Positions 34,188 to 43,276 of a stretch of 64,000 bases of DNA are shown here, piece by piece (position 1 is the first letter of the stretch; each line of letters starts with the position of its first letter). Under the pieces are notes generated by a model. It worked only from the letters and a program-made list of their open reading frames with translations, did no database searches and had not been told where the DNA came from. The position numbers were made by a program, and so were the translations under genes. This DNA is from Micromonospora avicenniae (GTDB lineage: Bacteria; Actinomycetota; Actinomycetes; Mycobacteriales; Micromonosporaceae), in contig NZ_FTNF01000011.1 of assembly GCF_900156065.1 (NCBI RefSeq), positions 158,457-222,456 on the forward strand, given 5' to 3'.

Positions 34188-35705
34188 ATGAGCAGGGTCA
34201 AAGTGCGCTCGCCCGGAAGGTCCATAACGGAGGTGGCGAGTCCGGCCCTCCGCACCGCCGGATCCGACTTCCTGCACCTGGACATCGCCGAGGCACCGCC
34301 CGGTGGTCGAGCCGCGTGGCTCGCCGAACGGCTGCGTGGCGCGATCGCCGACGGGCGCATCGCCGTGGGCGCTCGATTGCCGGCGACCCGGTTGCTCGCC
34401 GCGGACCTCGGCGTCTCCCGGGGAGTGGTCACCGAGGCGTACCAGCGGCTGGCGGAGGAGGGCCGGATCGCCGGGCGTGGCCGGGCCGGCACCGTGGTCG
34501 TCGCCGCGCTGCCGCGGCCGCCCGTATCGCCGGCCGTCCCGGCCACCTCACCGTCGGCGGCCGCGCTCTTCCCGTCCGTGCCGGGCAGCGACATCTTCGA
34601 CGCCGTACGTACCGCGCCGGCGCGGATCGATCTGACCCCGGGCGTACCCGACCTGGCCGCCTTCCCGCGTGCGGACTGGCTGCGCGCCGAGCGGACCGTG
34701 CTGCGGCGGCTCGCCGCGGCCGACTTCGGCTACGGCGACCCGTGCGGCGCCCCGGCGCTGCGTGCCGCCGTCGCCGCCTGGCTGGCCCGTAACCGGGGCA
34801 TCGCCGCACACCCGGGCGACGTGATCGTCACCGCGGGTGTCTCGCAGGCGCTCGGTCTGTTGGCCCAGGCGCTGCTCGGCGACGGGATCGACCGGATCGC
34901 GGTGGAGGAGCCGGGTTCGCTCGGCGTGCGGCAGCATCTGAACAACTGGGGCGTGGCCACCCTGCCGGTCACCGTGGACGCGGCCGGGCTGCGGGTCGAC
35001 GAACTGGTCGCCACCGGCGCCCGCGCGGTGATGCTCACCCCGGCGCACCAGTTCCCGACCGGCGTGGTGCTCGACGGGCGCCGCCGGCGCCAGCTCGTCG
35101 ACTGGGCCAGCGACGGCGGGTTGATCGTCGAGGACGACTACGACGCCGAACACCGTTACGACCGTCCACCCGTGCCGGCGCTGCGGGCCATGCTGCCGGA
35201 GCACGTCTGCTACGCGGGAAGCGTCTCCAAGCTGCTCGCCCCCGCGCTGCGGGTCGGCTGGTTGCTCGCCCCGCCGCGTTATCGGGACGCGGTGGTCGCC
35301 GCCAAGCGCAACGCCGACCTCGGCACCTCGATGTTGCCGCAACTGGTGCTCGCCGAGCTGATGACCACCGGCGCCCTGGAGCGGCAGCTGCGGCTGCTGC
35401 GCCGCCGGCACGTACGCCGCCGGGACGCGATGGTCACCGCGCTCGCGCGGCACCTGCCCGGCGCGACGGTGCACGGTGCGGCGGCCGGTCTGCACCTGAT
35501 GGTCACGCTGGACGACACCGTGGCGGACACCGAACTGGCGGCAGCGACGCTGGAACGCGGCGTGAAGGTGCAGCCCCTGTCCTGGCACTGCCAGCGGGCG
35601 CATCCGCCGGGGCTGGTGCTCGGGTACGCCGCCAACACGGCGACCGACATCGAGCAGGGCGTGGCCACGATCGCCGCCGCATTGCGTCGAGCGCGTACCT
35701 CGTGA
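34188..35705 (+). CDS. MocR/PdxR-type GntR regulator with aminotransferase domain
   Basis: A 505-residue regulator. A GntR winged helix (residues 45-110: LRGAIADGRIAVGARLPATRLLAADLGVSRGVVTEAYQRL) is joined by a linker to a fold-type I aminotransferase domain. The PLP lysine is in YAGSVSKLLAPALRVGWL, with the preceding VEDDYDAEHRYD. Such proteins sense PLP or amino-type ligands and act on divergent neighbours, here the LysE gene. CAGGAT 6 bases before the ATG suggests a leaderless transcript. Confidence 0.93.
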   Translation: MSRVKVRSPGRSITEVASPALRTAGSDFLHLDIAEAPPGGRAAWLAERLRGAIADGRIAVGARLPATRLLAADLGVSRGVVTEAYQRLAEEGRIAGRGRAGTVVVAALPRPPVSPAVPATSPSAAALFPSVPGSDIFDAVRTAPARIDLTPGVPDLAAFPRADWLRAERTVLRRLAAADFGYGDPCGAPALRAAVAAWLARNRGIAAHPGDVIVTAGVSQALGLLAQALLGDGIDRIAVEEPGSLGVRQHLNNWGVATLPVTVDAAGLRVDELVATGARAVMLTPAHQFPTGVVLDGRRRRQLVDWASDGGLIVEDDYDAEHRYDRPPVPALRAMLPEHVCYAGSVSKLLAPALRVGWLLAPPRYRDAVVAAKRNADLGTSMLPQLVLAELMTTGALERQLRLLRRRHVRRRDAMVTALARHLPGATVHGAAAGLHLMVTLDDTVADTELAAATLERGVKVQPLSWHCQRAHPPGLVLGYAANTATDIEQGVATIAAALRRARTS

Positions 35706-35821
35706 AGCTGCGGCGCCGGCCGGTCCCGGATGTCGGACCGGGGGTTTGCGCGGGGGAGGGGCACCGGTGCCGGGAGCTGGGCCGATGTGCGGATAGGACG
35801 GTCGGATGCCCCACCCACAAC

Positions 35822-35834
35822 TCGTAATTTACGA
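35822..35834. promoter_or_regulatory. Palindromic operator candidate before GH27 gene
   Basis: TCGTAATTTACGA is a perfect 13-base odd palindrome in an AT-rich island. A second half-site, CTCGTAA, at 35852-35858 repeats the first (35821-35827) at a 31-bp distance, about three helical turns. The two flank the -35 box of the candidate promoter. Confidence 0.5.
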
Positions 35835-35841
35835 ATTAATA

Positions 35842-35871
35842 TTGACACGCGCTCGTAACCGGATGCAGGAT
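35842..35871 (+). promoter_or_regulatory. Candidate sigma-70-type promoter for GH27 gene
   Basis: TTGACA (35842-35847), an 18-base spacer and CAGGAT (35866-35871). It implies a leader of about 180 bases before the GTG at 36057. The rest of the gene-free stretch 35706-36056 shows nothing else. Confidence 0.55.
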
Positions 35872-36056
35872 CCGTGGAAACACGGGCGTCACGGGCCGGC
35901 GGCCCATCGCGGGGGCGTACCCCGAGTCCGGCCGACGTGCGGGCGCGCCCCGACGCGGTCAGCCGAGAGGCGGAGGGAAGGGCTGTGCGGGCTCGTCGGC
36001 TCGTCGTGACGTCCGGCGTCCGTGTTCCGGCACCCCCGGCAGCAAAGGAATCCAAT

Positions 36057-38135
36057 GTGAAACGACAAGGCCTAGCGGCAGTGCTGGCCCTCGCGACCGG
36101 CCTGCTGGTCGTACCCGCACCCGCCCACGCCGCCCCGGCGGCCGGCGTCGCCCCCGAGCCGGCGTCCGAGGTGTTGAGCCCGACGCCGTACGCGGGCTGG
36201 AACACCTACTTCGGCCTCGGTGGCAACTTCTCCGAGCAGTCCGTACGCGAGGTCGCCGACGCTCTCGTCTCCCGCGGCCTGGCCGAGGCCGGCTACGACA
36301 TCGTCTGGCTCGACGGTGGGTGGCAGGACCCGGAGCCGCGTACCGCCGCCGGTGACCTCCAGGCCGACCGGACCCGCTTCCCGAACGGTCTGAAGCCCCT
36401 GGTCGACTACATCCACGCCAAGGGCCTGAAGGCGGGCATCTACACCGACGCCGGGCCGTACATCCCGGGCAAGTGCGGGCTCGGCAGCGGCGGCGGCAAC
36501 TACCAGCGTGACGCCGACCAGTTCGCCGCCTGGGAGTTCGACGCGGTCAAGGTGGACTTCCTCTGCGGCATCGCCGCCGACCTGGACCCGAAGACCGCCT
36601 ACACCGAGTTCGCGCGGGCGCTGCGCGACAACGCCAGCGGCCGGCAGATCATCTTCAACCTCTGCAACCCGGTCACCTCGCCCGACTGGGGCAACTACCC
36701 GGAGGAGCAGCAGTCCACCTACTCGTGGACGTACGCGCCGGAGATCGCGCAGTCCTGGCGTACGTACACCGACGTGGGCTTCGTCGGGGACATCAAGTTC
36801 AAGGACGTGCTGCGCAACTACGACGCGAACGCGCGGCATCCCGAGGCCGCCGGGCCGGGCCACTTCAACGACCCGGACTACCTCGCCCCCGAGCTCGGGA
36901 TGAGCGACGAGGAGTTCCGCACCCAGGTGTCGCTCTGGTCGATGGCCGCCGCGCCGCTGATCGTCGGAAGTGACATCCGGAAGCTCAGCCAGACCAGCGT
37001 CGACATCCTCACCGACGCCGACGCGCTGGCCATCAACCAGGACCCGGCCGTCGTCCAGGCCGTCCGCGTCGGCCCCGCCGGCACCACCGAGACGTGGGTG
37101 AAGCGCCTCGCCAACGGCGACCGGGCCGTGCTGCTGCTCAACCGCGGTGAGACCCCGAAGACCCTCACCGCGAGCGCCTCCGCCGCCGGCCTGAGCGGAG
37201 ACCGGTTCACGCTCCGGAACGCCTGGACCGACCAGGTCACCGAGAGCGCCGGCACCATCAGCGCGGCCGTCCCCGCGCACGGCGCGGCGCTGTTCCGCGT
37301 CGCGGCGGCGCGCGGCCTGCCGGGCGTCCCGCACGTGACCGCCGGGCTTCCGCAGGTGACGCAGGTCGGCGGCGACCCGCTGCCCGAGGGCACCGCCCCG
37401 GTCCTCGCCGGCGGCGACGAGGCGAAGGTCGAGATCGCCGTACGCAACGACGGCGCTCAGCCGGTCTTCACCCCGCAGGTCGCGCTGAGCACGCCGGACG
37501 GTTGGCAGGTCCGGCCGCTCGACCGCGCGCCGAAGCTGCTGGAGCCCGCGGCCGGTGCCACGCTCACCTTCGCCGTGACCCTGCCGGCCTCGGCGGCGCC
37601 CGGTGGCGCCACGCTGACCGCCACCACCTCGTACGACGTGCTCGGCCACGGCCGCCAGCAGCAGCGCACCGCTTCGACCCTGGTGGTCGCGCCGGTGCCG
37701 CCGGACGGCGAGGCGGTGCTGTCGCACCACACGTGGATCAGCGCCACCAGCGGCTGGATGAACCCGACAGTCGACCAGAGCGTCGGTGGCGGATCGCCGA
37801 TCAAGATGCTCGGCCAGGTCTACCCGACCGGCATCGGGGTCGCTTCGCCGTCCACGGTCCGCTACTACGTCGGCGACCAGTGCAGCCGGCTGGCCGCCGT
37901 CGTCGGCATCGACGACGCGGTGAACAACGTAGGCCCGGACGGTGGCACGTCCACCTTCCAGGTCGTCGGTGACGGCCGGGTGCTGTACGACAGCGGTGTG
38001 GTGACGCGGGAAGCCGTGCACCAGGTCGACGTCGACCTGACCGGCGTCCGGGTGCTCGACCTGGTGGTCGGTGACGCCGGCGACGGTGGCTACAACGACC
38101 GCGCCGACTGGGCCGGCCTGACCGCCACCTGCTGA
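36057..38135 (+). CDS. Secreted GH27 alpha-galactosidase with C-terminal NPCBM domain
   Basis: A 692-residue exported enzyme that removes alpha-galactosyl groups from oligo- or polysaccharides. The signal peptide covers residues 1-29 (ending AHAAPA). The GH27 barrel (about 45-330) shows YAGWNTYFG, WLDGGWQD, the nucleophile Asp167 in AVKVDFLCG and acid/base Asp272 in GHFNDPDYL; a beta-sandwich follows to about 420. An NEW3-like region and an NPCBM carbohydrate-binding domain (about 550-692, SHHTWISATSGWMNPTVDQSVGG) finish the chain. GTG 36057 has AAAGGA 7 bases upstream. Confidence 0.94.
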   Translation: MKRQGLAAVLALATGLLVVPAPAHAAPAAGVAPEPASEVLSPTPYAGWNTYFGLGGNFSEQSVREVADALVSRGLAEAGYDIVWLDGGWQDPEPRTAAGDLQADRTRFPNGLKPLVDYIHAKGLKAGIYTDAGPYIPGKCGLGSGGGNYQRDADQFAAWEFDAVKVDFLCGIAADLDPKTAYTEFARALRDNASGRQIIFNLCNPVTSPDWGNYPEEQQSTYSWTYAPEIAQSWRTYTDVGFVGDIKFKDVLRNYDANARHPEAAGPGHFNDPDYLAPELGMSDEEFRTQVSLWSMAAAPLIVGSDIRKLSQTSVDILTDADALAINQDPAVVQAVRVGPAGTTETWVKRLANGDRAVLLLNRGETPKTLTASASAAGLSGDRFTLRNAWTDQVTESAGTISAAVPAHGAALFRVAAARGLPGVPHVTAGLPQVTQVGGDPLPEGTAPVLAGGDEAKVEIAVRNDGAQPVFTPQVALSTPDGWQVRPLDRAPKLLEPAAGATLTFAVTLPASAAPGGATLTATTSYDVLGHGRQQQRTASTLVVAPVPPDGEAVLSHHTWISATSGWMNPTVDQSVGGGSPIKMLGQVYPTGIGVASPSTVRYYVGDQCSRLAAVVGIDDAVNNVGPDGGTSTFQVVGDGRVLYDSGVVTREAVHQVDVDLTGVRVLDLVVGDAGDGGYNDRADWAGLTATC

Positions 38136-38141
38136 CGCGGA

Positions 38142-38182
38142 ACTGTCGCACCCGGGTGAGCCCGTCACCCGGGTGCGACAGT
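38142..38182. terminator. Perfect 18-bp bidirectional terminator
   Basis: ACTGTCGCACCCGGGTGA (38142-38159) pairs with its exact complement at 38165-38182 across a 5-base loop. It lies between the convergent stops of the GH27 gene and the alpha/beta hydrolase gene. Confidence 0.85.
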
Positions 38183-38215
38183 CGTCATCGGCCCGGTCGC
38201 GCAGACCGTTCGCGA

Positions 38216-39085
38216 TCAGCGGCCGGCCGGACCGCCGGTGCCGACCCCGGTGATGATCCGGGCGAGCTCGGCCGGCTTGGCCAGGTGCGGGAAGTGACCG
38301 CCGCCCGGCAGGACGTCGATCGTCACGTCGGGCAGCATCGACTCCAACCACCGCCGGTACGGCGGCGGGGGCTCACTGCCCGCCGCGTAGTGGTACGGGA
38401 TGCCCAGCAACCGGATCCGCTCCAGCTCCCGCACCCGCTGCTCGGTGAACGCCTCGTCGGCGGTCACCAGGATCTCGTTCCAGTACCCGAGGAGCAGGTC
38501 CTGCCGCGGGGTGGTGGCCGTACGGACCACCTCCTGCGCGGCCGCCGGCAGCTGGTCGATCCCCATTCCGGCCAGCAGCGAGTTCCAGAGCTGCAGGTAG
38601 TCGCTGCTGCGCAGCACCGGCTCGTTGCGGCGCAGCAGTTCACCGAACGGGCCCAGCAGCAGCGGCTGATCCACGTTCACCACGGCCCGGGTCGGGTGGC
38701 GGGACGCGTACACCGTCGCCAACGCGCCACCGAGCGAGTGACCGACCACCACCGGACGGTCGAACCCGGCGTCCGTCACCGCCTCGTGCAGGACGTCCGC
38801 GACGTCACCCGTGGCGTACGAGTCGCCCGCCGGTGACCCGCCGTGGCCGGGCAGGTCGAGTGCGAGCACCCGCCGGCCCGGTTCGAGGCTGTCCAGTGCG
38901 CGCAGGGTCGGTGCCCACTGACTCCGGTCGTACGTCAGGCCGTGCAGCAGGACCACCGGCGGGCGGTCGTCGTCCGTCCCCTGGCGGTCGGCGGCCAGGC
39001 CGCCGAAGTGCCGCTGCTGTGCGCCGCCCGTCTCATCTCCCTTACGCCGCCGGTGCCGCCCGGCCCCGCCACGCCGGCCTGGCAA
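38216..39085 (-). CDS. Alpha/beta hydrolase
   Basis: A hydrolase of up to 289 residues. Oxyanion motif LLHGLTYDRSQW, nucleophile elbow GHSLGG, and the late Asp and His (VTIDVLPGGGHFPHLAKP) are present. The start is weak: the only in-frame start is TTG 39085, leaving a basic 30-residue extension; an ATG with GGGAG before it at about 39029 is in another frame. Either the start is unusual or the N-terminus has a frameshift. Substrate unknown. Confidence 0.82.
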   Translation of the reverse strand: MPGRRGGAGRHRRRKGDETGGAQQRHFGGLAADRQGTDDDRPPVVLLHGLTYDRSQWAPTLRALDSLEPGRRVLALDLPGHGGSPAGDSYATGDVADVLHEAVTDAGFDRPVVVGHSLGGALATVYASRHPTRAVVNVDQPLLLGPFGELLRRNEPVLRSSDYLQLWNSLLAGMGIDQLPAAAQEVVRTATTPRQDLLLGYWNEILVTADEAFTEQRVRELERIRLLGIPYHYAAGSEPPPPYRRWLESMLPDVTIDVLPGGGHFPHLAKPAELARIITGVGTGGPAGR

Positions 39086-39122
39086 ACCTAGCCGGATCGG
39101 CGCCCGGACGGGTCGAGAGGGG

Positions 39123-41519
39123 TCAGACCTCGTGGACGGCGGTGTTCAGGCGGGCGTCCGCCGCCGACTGGCCGGGGCCGTCGCCGACCGCCTCGCAGAT
39201 CGCCGCCGCGTCGACCCAGTGCCGGCGGGCCTCGTCGGGGTCGTCCAGGGCCGCCGCCGCGTCACCCAGGTAGAGCAGGGTACGGCCCAGCCCGGCGGTC
39301 GGCCGGCCGCCCTCACGCAGCCGGCGGCTCTCGGCCAGCCAGTCGTACGCCTGACGGGCCTGACCCGGACTGGCCGCGAGCAGGGCGGCGCCGGCGTTGA
39401 GCAGCACGGCGGCCCGGCCGTTCGGGTCGTTGACCGAGTCGTACTCCCGCAGGGCCGCCCGCCACGCCTGCGCCGCGTCCAGGTGCTCGCCGAGGCCGGT
39501 GTGCACCAGCACCAGGTTGGTCAGCGCGGCCGCGTAGCCGCGAGCGTCGCCGAGCGCGCTGAACGTGTTCGCCGCCCGGACCAGGTGGCGGTGGGCGCTG
39601 TCCAGCTCACCGCGGGCCAGCCGGGCCGCACCCAGCGCCAGGTCGGTCAGCGCGAGCCCGGCGCGGTCCGCGCCGGAGCGGTGCCGCCGGGACCAGGCCA
39701 GGTGATCCACGGCGTCGTCGACCTGTCCGAGGTCGAGCAGGGCGAGGCCGAGGTTCATCCGGGCCTGGGCGGTGGCCCGCCGGCCGCGTTCGATGACCGC
39801 CAGGTTCAGTACGGTGGCCGCCCGGTGCGGCTCGTGCCGGCGCCGGTAGAGCGCGCCCAGCTCGTTGTGCGCCCAACCGGCGACCTCGGGGCGGTCCTCG
39901 GCGGTGGGGGTGGCGAGCACGGTGCGGCACACCTGCTCCCACTCGTCCAGCCGCTCGGCGTGTGCCAGCCAGCCGCAGAGCGCCACGGCCAGCCGGAACC
40001 ACCAGCGGCGTACCCGGCGGGGCAGCGTCTCGGCCGCGCCGGCCGGCACCCGCACCACCGCCAGCAGCAACTCCTGGTGCAGGTCGAACCAGCCGTACGG
40101 GTCGTCGTCCAGTGGCAGCGTCCACTCCCGGTCCGGCGGCGACCCGAGCGCGGCGAGGCCGGCGGCGTGCCGCTCGGCGTGCTTCGCCAGGTACCGGGTG
40201 AGCCGGGCCTGCGCGGCGACACGCCGGCGGACCGGGTCGACAGCACGCAGGTGCAGCCGGGCGTACCCGGCCAGTGGCGGGCGGATCTCGTAGCGGTCGC
40301 CGTCCCGGCCTCGCACGAACGCCGTGGCGGTCAGCTCGTCCAGGAGCGCGGACACCTGCTCGGGACGCCGGGCGGCCAGCGCCGCGATGGTCGCCCGATC
40401 CACCGGGGCGGGACTGAGCGACATCAGCCGGTACAGCCGGCGCGCCTCGGCGGACAACGCCCGGTACGCGGTGTCGGCCTCGGTGAGCAGCCGGGCCGCC
40501 GGGGCGAGACCGGTCCGCTGGTGCGGCGGCGTCCGCACCGCCCGTTGCAGCGCATCCAGCACGTCCGCGTGCCGCCAGCTGTGCTGCGCCGTGCGGTAGC
40601 CAAGCGCGCGTACCGCCCGTGGCTGTCGCCCGCAGATCTCCACGATGTCCCGCACGAGCGGGTCGACGCGCGGGTCGGCCCGGCGGGTGCGGGCGGCGGG
40701 CGCGGCCTTCCCCGCCGCCGCGAAGATCTCGACCGCGTCGTCGATGTCGGGCTCGTCGATCCAGCGCTCCGCGACGCCCCGCAGGCCGATCAGCGCGGGG
40801 CCGCCGGCGAGCAGCAGCCGGCAGGTGCGGGTGGTCGGCGGCAACAGTGGACGCACCTGCTCGGGGCGGTCCACATTGTCGAGCACCACCAGGATCCGCC
40901 GGCCGTCGAGGTGCCGGCGCAGCGCGTCAGCCGCTTCGGCGAGCGCCTGCGGGCGAGCGGAGACGGGCGGGGGCGTGCCCAGGATGCGGGCCAGTGCGGT
41001 CAGCACCTGCCGAGCCGACCGGGGCCGACCACCCGGGCGCAGGTCGAGGTAGTACTGCCCGTCGGGGAAGTCGTCGCGGCACCGGTTGGCGGCCTGGATC
41101 GCGCACGCCGACGTGCCGACCGCCCGCCGCCCCCGTACGGCGACCGCCTGCTCGCGCCCGAGCAGGTCCGCGACGTCGTTCACCGCCGCGTCCCAGCCGG
41201 GCATACGCCCCGGCGACGGCCAGCCGCTCATCCGGTCCGGCGGAAGGGTCGGCGCGCCGCTCGGCGTGGCCACGCCGTCCGCGAACCCGGAACCGTCGGG
41301 CCGACCGGCCCGTCGGCGGCGTACGTCGAACACCACCCAGCCGAGCGCGCCACTGATCACCAGCGCGAAGCTCGCCGGCCCGAGGATGCCGGCGGCCAGC
41401 TCGGAGAGCAGGTTGCTGGCCAGGTTGACGAGCACGCCGCCGATCACCGTGGTGACCGCCACGAGGAACGGCCAGCGGGGTGGCCGTCCGCCGCCCTCGC
41501 GGCCGCTCGGGGCGGTCAC
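39123..41519 (-). CDS. Membrane-anchored STAND-type (NB-ARC-like) TPR protein with degenerate P-loop
   Basis: A 798-residue protein and last gene of a four-gene operon. Two transmembrane helices (about residues 17-70) are followed by an NB-ARC-like ATPase region. The P-loop at residues 129-137 reads GRRAVGTS, with Thr136 where Lys is expected; Walker B is kept (RRILVVLDNVD, Asp214). A winged-helix-like part (RLYRLMSLSPAPVDRATIAALA) and C-terminal TPR repeats (about 500-790: AGWAHNELGALYRRRHEPHRAATVLNLAV and others) follow. GTG 41519 overlaps the permease stop (GTGA). The frame upstream to 43286 is a shadow of the permease. Its joining to transporter genes is unusual. Confidence 0.85.
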   Translation of the reverse strand: MTAPSGREGGGRPPRWPFLVAVTTVIGGVLVNLASNLLSELAAGILGPASFALVISGALGWVVFDVRRRRAGRPDGSGFADGVATPSGAPTLPPDRMSGWPSPGRMPGWDAAVNDVADLLGREQAVAVRGRRAVGTSACAIQAANRCRDDFPDGQYYLDLRPGGRPRSARQVLTALARILGTPPPVSARPQALAEAADALRRHLDGRRILVVLDNVDRPEQVRPLLPPTTRTCRLLLAGGPALIGLRGVAERWIDEPDIDDAVEIFAAAGKAAPAARTRRADPRVDPLVRDIVEICGRQPRAVRALGYRTAQHSWRHADVLDALQRAVRTPPHQRTGLAPAARLLTEADTAYRALSAEARRLYRLMSLSPAPVDRATIAALAARRPEQVSALLDELTATAFVRGRDGDRYEIRPPLAGYARLHLRAVDPVRRRVAAQARLTRYLAKHAERHAAGLAALGSPPDREWTLPLDDDPYGWFDLHQELLLAVVRVPAGAAETLPRRVRRWWFRLAVALCGWLAHAERLDEWEQVCRTVLATPTAEDRPEVAGWAHNELGALYRRRHEPHRAATVLNLAVIERGRRATAQARMNLGLALLDLGQVDDAVDHLAWSRRHRSGADRAGLALTDLALGAARLARGELDSAHRHLVRAANTFSALGDARGYAAALTNLVLVHTGLGEHLDAAQAWRAALREYDSVNDPNGRAAVLLNAGAALLAASPGQARQAYDWLAESRRLREGGRPTAGLGRTLLYLGDAAAALDDPDEARRHWVDAAAICEAVGDGPGQSAADARLNTAVHEV

Positions 41520-43276
41520 CGGACACCGCCGGAGACGAGACCCGCGACGAGATGCCGCCGGGCCAGCACGACCAGCAGCGCCGGCAACATCGAGGCGATC
41601 ACCGAGCCGGCCGCCAGCGCCCCGCTGTTGGCCACGAAGCCGCGGGTCTGCCCGGCCAGGAACAACCCGAGCGGCGCCGAGTCCGGCCCGCTGAACAACA
41701 GCCCGACCACCAGGTCGTTCCACACCTGCACGAACTCGAGCACCGACACCGCGACGATCGCCGGACGGCAGTGCCGGGCCAGCCGGCGCAGTGTGCCCCA
41801 CCAGTGCCGACCACCGAGCCGGGCGGCCCGCAGCCGATCGGTCGGCAGGTCGGCGAACGCGTTGCGCAGCACCAGCACCGCGAACGGCACACCCAGCGCC
41901 ACGTGCACCAGGACCAGGCCACGAGCGGTGCCGGAGGAGAGCGCCACCCCGAGCACCTCGTTGACCGGCCCGGCGATCACCTGCACCGGCACGACGACAG
42001 CGATCATCAGCAGCAGCCCGGTCGCCTGGGCGGCCGGTCCGGTCAACCCGGCCAGCGGGTACGCGGCGAGCAGCGCGACGACCAGCACCGTGGCGGTGAC
42101 GCCGGCGGCCAGCAGCAGCGTGAACCCCAGCGATCGCCACAGCTCGGAACCGGTGAGCACCTCGTGGTAGGAGGCTAGGCTGGGCCGCGTCGACCACCAC
42201 CCCCGCGCCGCGGCGTCCACCGGCCCGTGCAGCGACGTCGCCACCAGGACCGCCAGCGGAACCAACCAGGCCATGGCGGCGACCGCGGCGAGCAGCCGGA
42301 ACGGTCGCGGTGGTGGGGCCGCCACCGGATCCGGCTCGGCGGCCCGCGGCGGCGGCCACGCCTGCCGGACGAACAGCGCCGCCACCAGCATGCCGGCGGC
42401 GACCGCCACCAGCCAGATCACGCCGAGCGCCGCGCCCTCGCCGGTGGTGGTGCCGCCGGAGGTCTGCCAGACCCGCAGGGCCAGCACCGCCGCCTCGTCG
42501 CGCACCGACCCGGGCGCCATCACCAGGATCAGGTCGAAGGTGCGGCTGGTGCCGAGCGCCACCAGGGCGAACACCACCGCCACCGTACGCAGCAGCAGTG
42601 GGCGCCACTGCGCGTCCCAGAGCACGTGCCGGCGGGTGCCGCCGTACGCGCGCACCGCGTCGGCGAGGCTCGACGGCAGCCGGTCCAGGGCGGCCCGGAA
42701 CACCAGCACCGCCAACCCCACCCACGCCCAGACGAACGCCGACATCAACGCCACGGTGACCAGGCCCGGACCGAGCATCTGCGGCACGTCCTCGCCGGTG
42801 CGCCCGGTCAACCGGGCGGCGACGAGGGTGGCCAGTCCCCGGGACGGGTCCGGGTCGTACATCAGGCGGAACGTCACGCCGGTGACGACCAGCGGCAGCG
42901 CGGTCGGCACCACGAGGATCAGCCGGACGAGCTTGCCCTCCTGCGAGCGGCGGGAGGCGACGGCGAGCAGGTAGCCGAGGCCGGTGACCACGGCGGGCAC
43001 GAGCAGCGCCCACAGCACCGTACGGCCGACCACCGCGCCGGTGCCGGGGGCGGCCAGCGCGGCCCGGAAGTGCGTGACGCCGACCCAGTGGCCGCCGGTG
43101 GTCACGCTGGCGTGCACGGTCCGCAGCACCGGCCAGAGCACCAGGGCACCGAGGAGCAGCGCGGCGGGCAGCACCAGGGCGGCGGACGCGCCGACCGCCG
43201 GGTACGCCCGACCCCGCCGGGGCGGCCCCACGTCGTCGAGCACGACCGGCTCGCCGAGCACGGGCAGTCTGCTCAT
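41516..43276 (-). CDS. Fused sugar-type ABC permease (two MalF/MalG-like halves in one chain)
   Basis: A 586-residue membrane protein with about 12 helices carrying two MetI-like permease domains (residues 30-295 and 315-586). Each has a recognisable coupling loop, but both are worn: DAVRAYGGTRRHVLWDAQWRPL and LRAARLGGRHWWGTLRRLARHCRPA instead of EAA...G.........LP. The second half ends like MalG proteins (FVQVWNDLVVGLLF..GLFLAG). ATG 43276 overlaps the binding-protein stop (ATGA) and its own stop overlaps the STAND gene. Confidence 0.87.
   Translation of the reverse strand: MSRLPVLGEPVVLDDVGPPRRGRAYPAVGASAALVLPAALLLGALVLWPVLRTVHASVTTGGHWVGVTHFRAALAAPGTGAVVGRTVLWALLVPAVVTGLGYLLAVASRRSQEGKLVRLILVVPTALPLVVTGVTFRLMYDPDPSRGLATLVAARLTGRTGEDVPQMLGPGLVTVALMSAFVWAWVGLAVLVFRAALDRLPSSLADAVRAYGGTRRHVLWDAQWRPLLLRTVAVVFALVALGTSRTFDLILVMAPGSVRDEAAVLALRVWQTSGGTTTGEGAALGVIWLVAVAAGMLVAALFVRQAWPPPRAAEPDPVAAPPPRPFRLLAAVAAMAWLVPLAVLVATSLHGPVDAAARGWWSTRPSLASYHEVLTGSELWRSLGFTLLLAAGVTATVLVVALLAAYPLAGLTGPAAQATGLLLMIAVVVPVQVIAGPVNEVLGVALSSGTARGLVLVHVALGVPFAVLVLRNAFADLPTDRLRAARLGGRHWWGTLRRLARHCRPAIVAVSVLEFVQVWNDLVVGLLFSGPDSAPLGLFLAGQTRGFVANSGALAAGSVIASMLPALLVVLARRHLVAGLVSGGVR

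Noticed and set aside
39132..42170. A 1012-codon plus-strand open frame
   Set aside because: It lies antisense to the STAND and permease genes, has low-complexity Arg/Gly/Pro/Gln content and no domain; a typical high-GC shadow.
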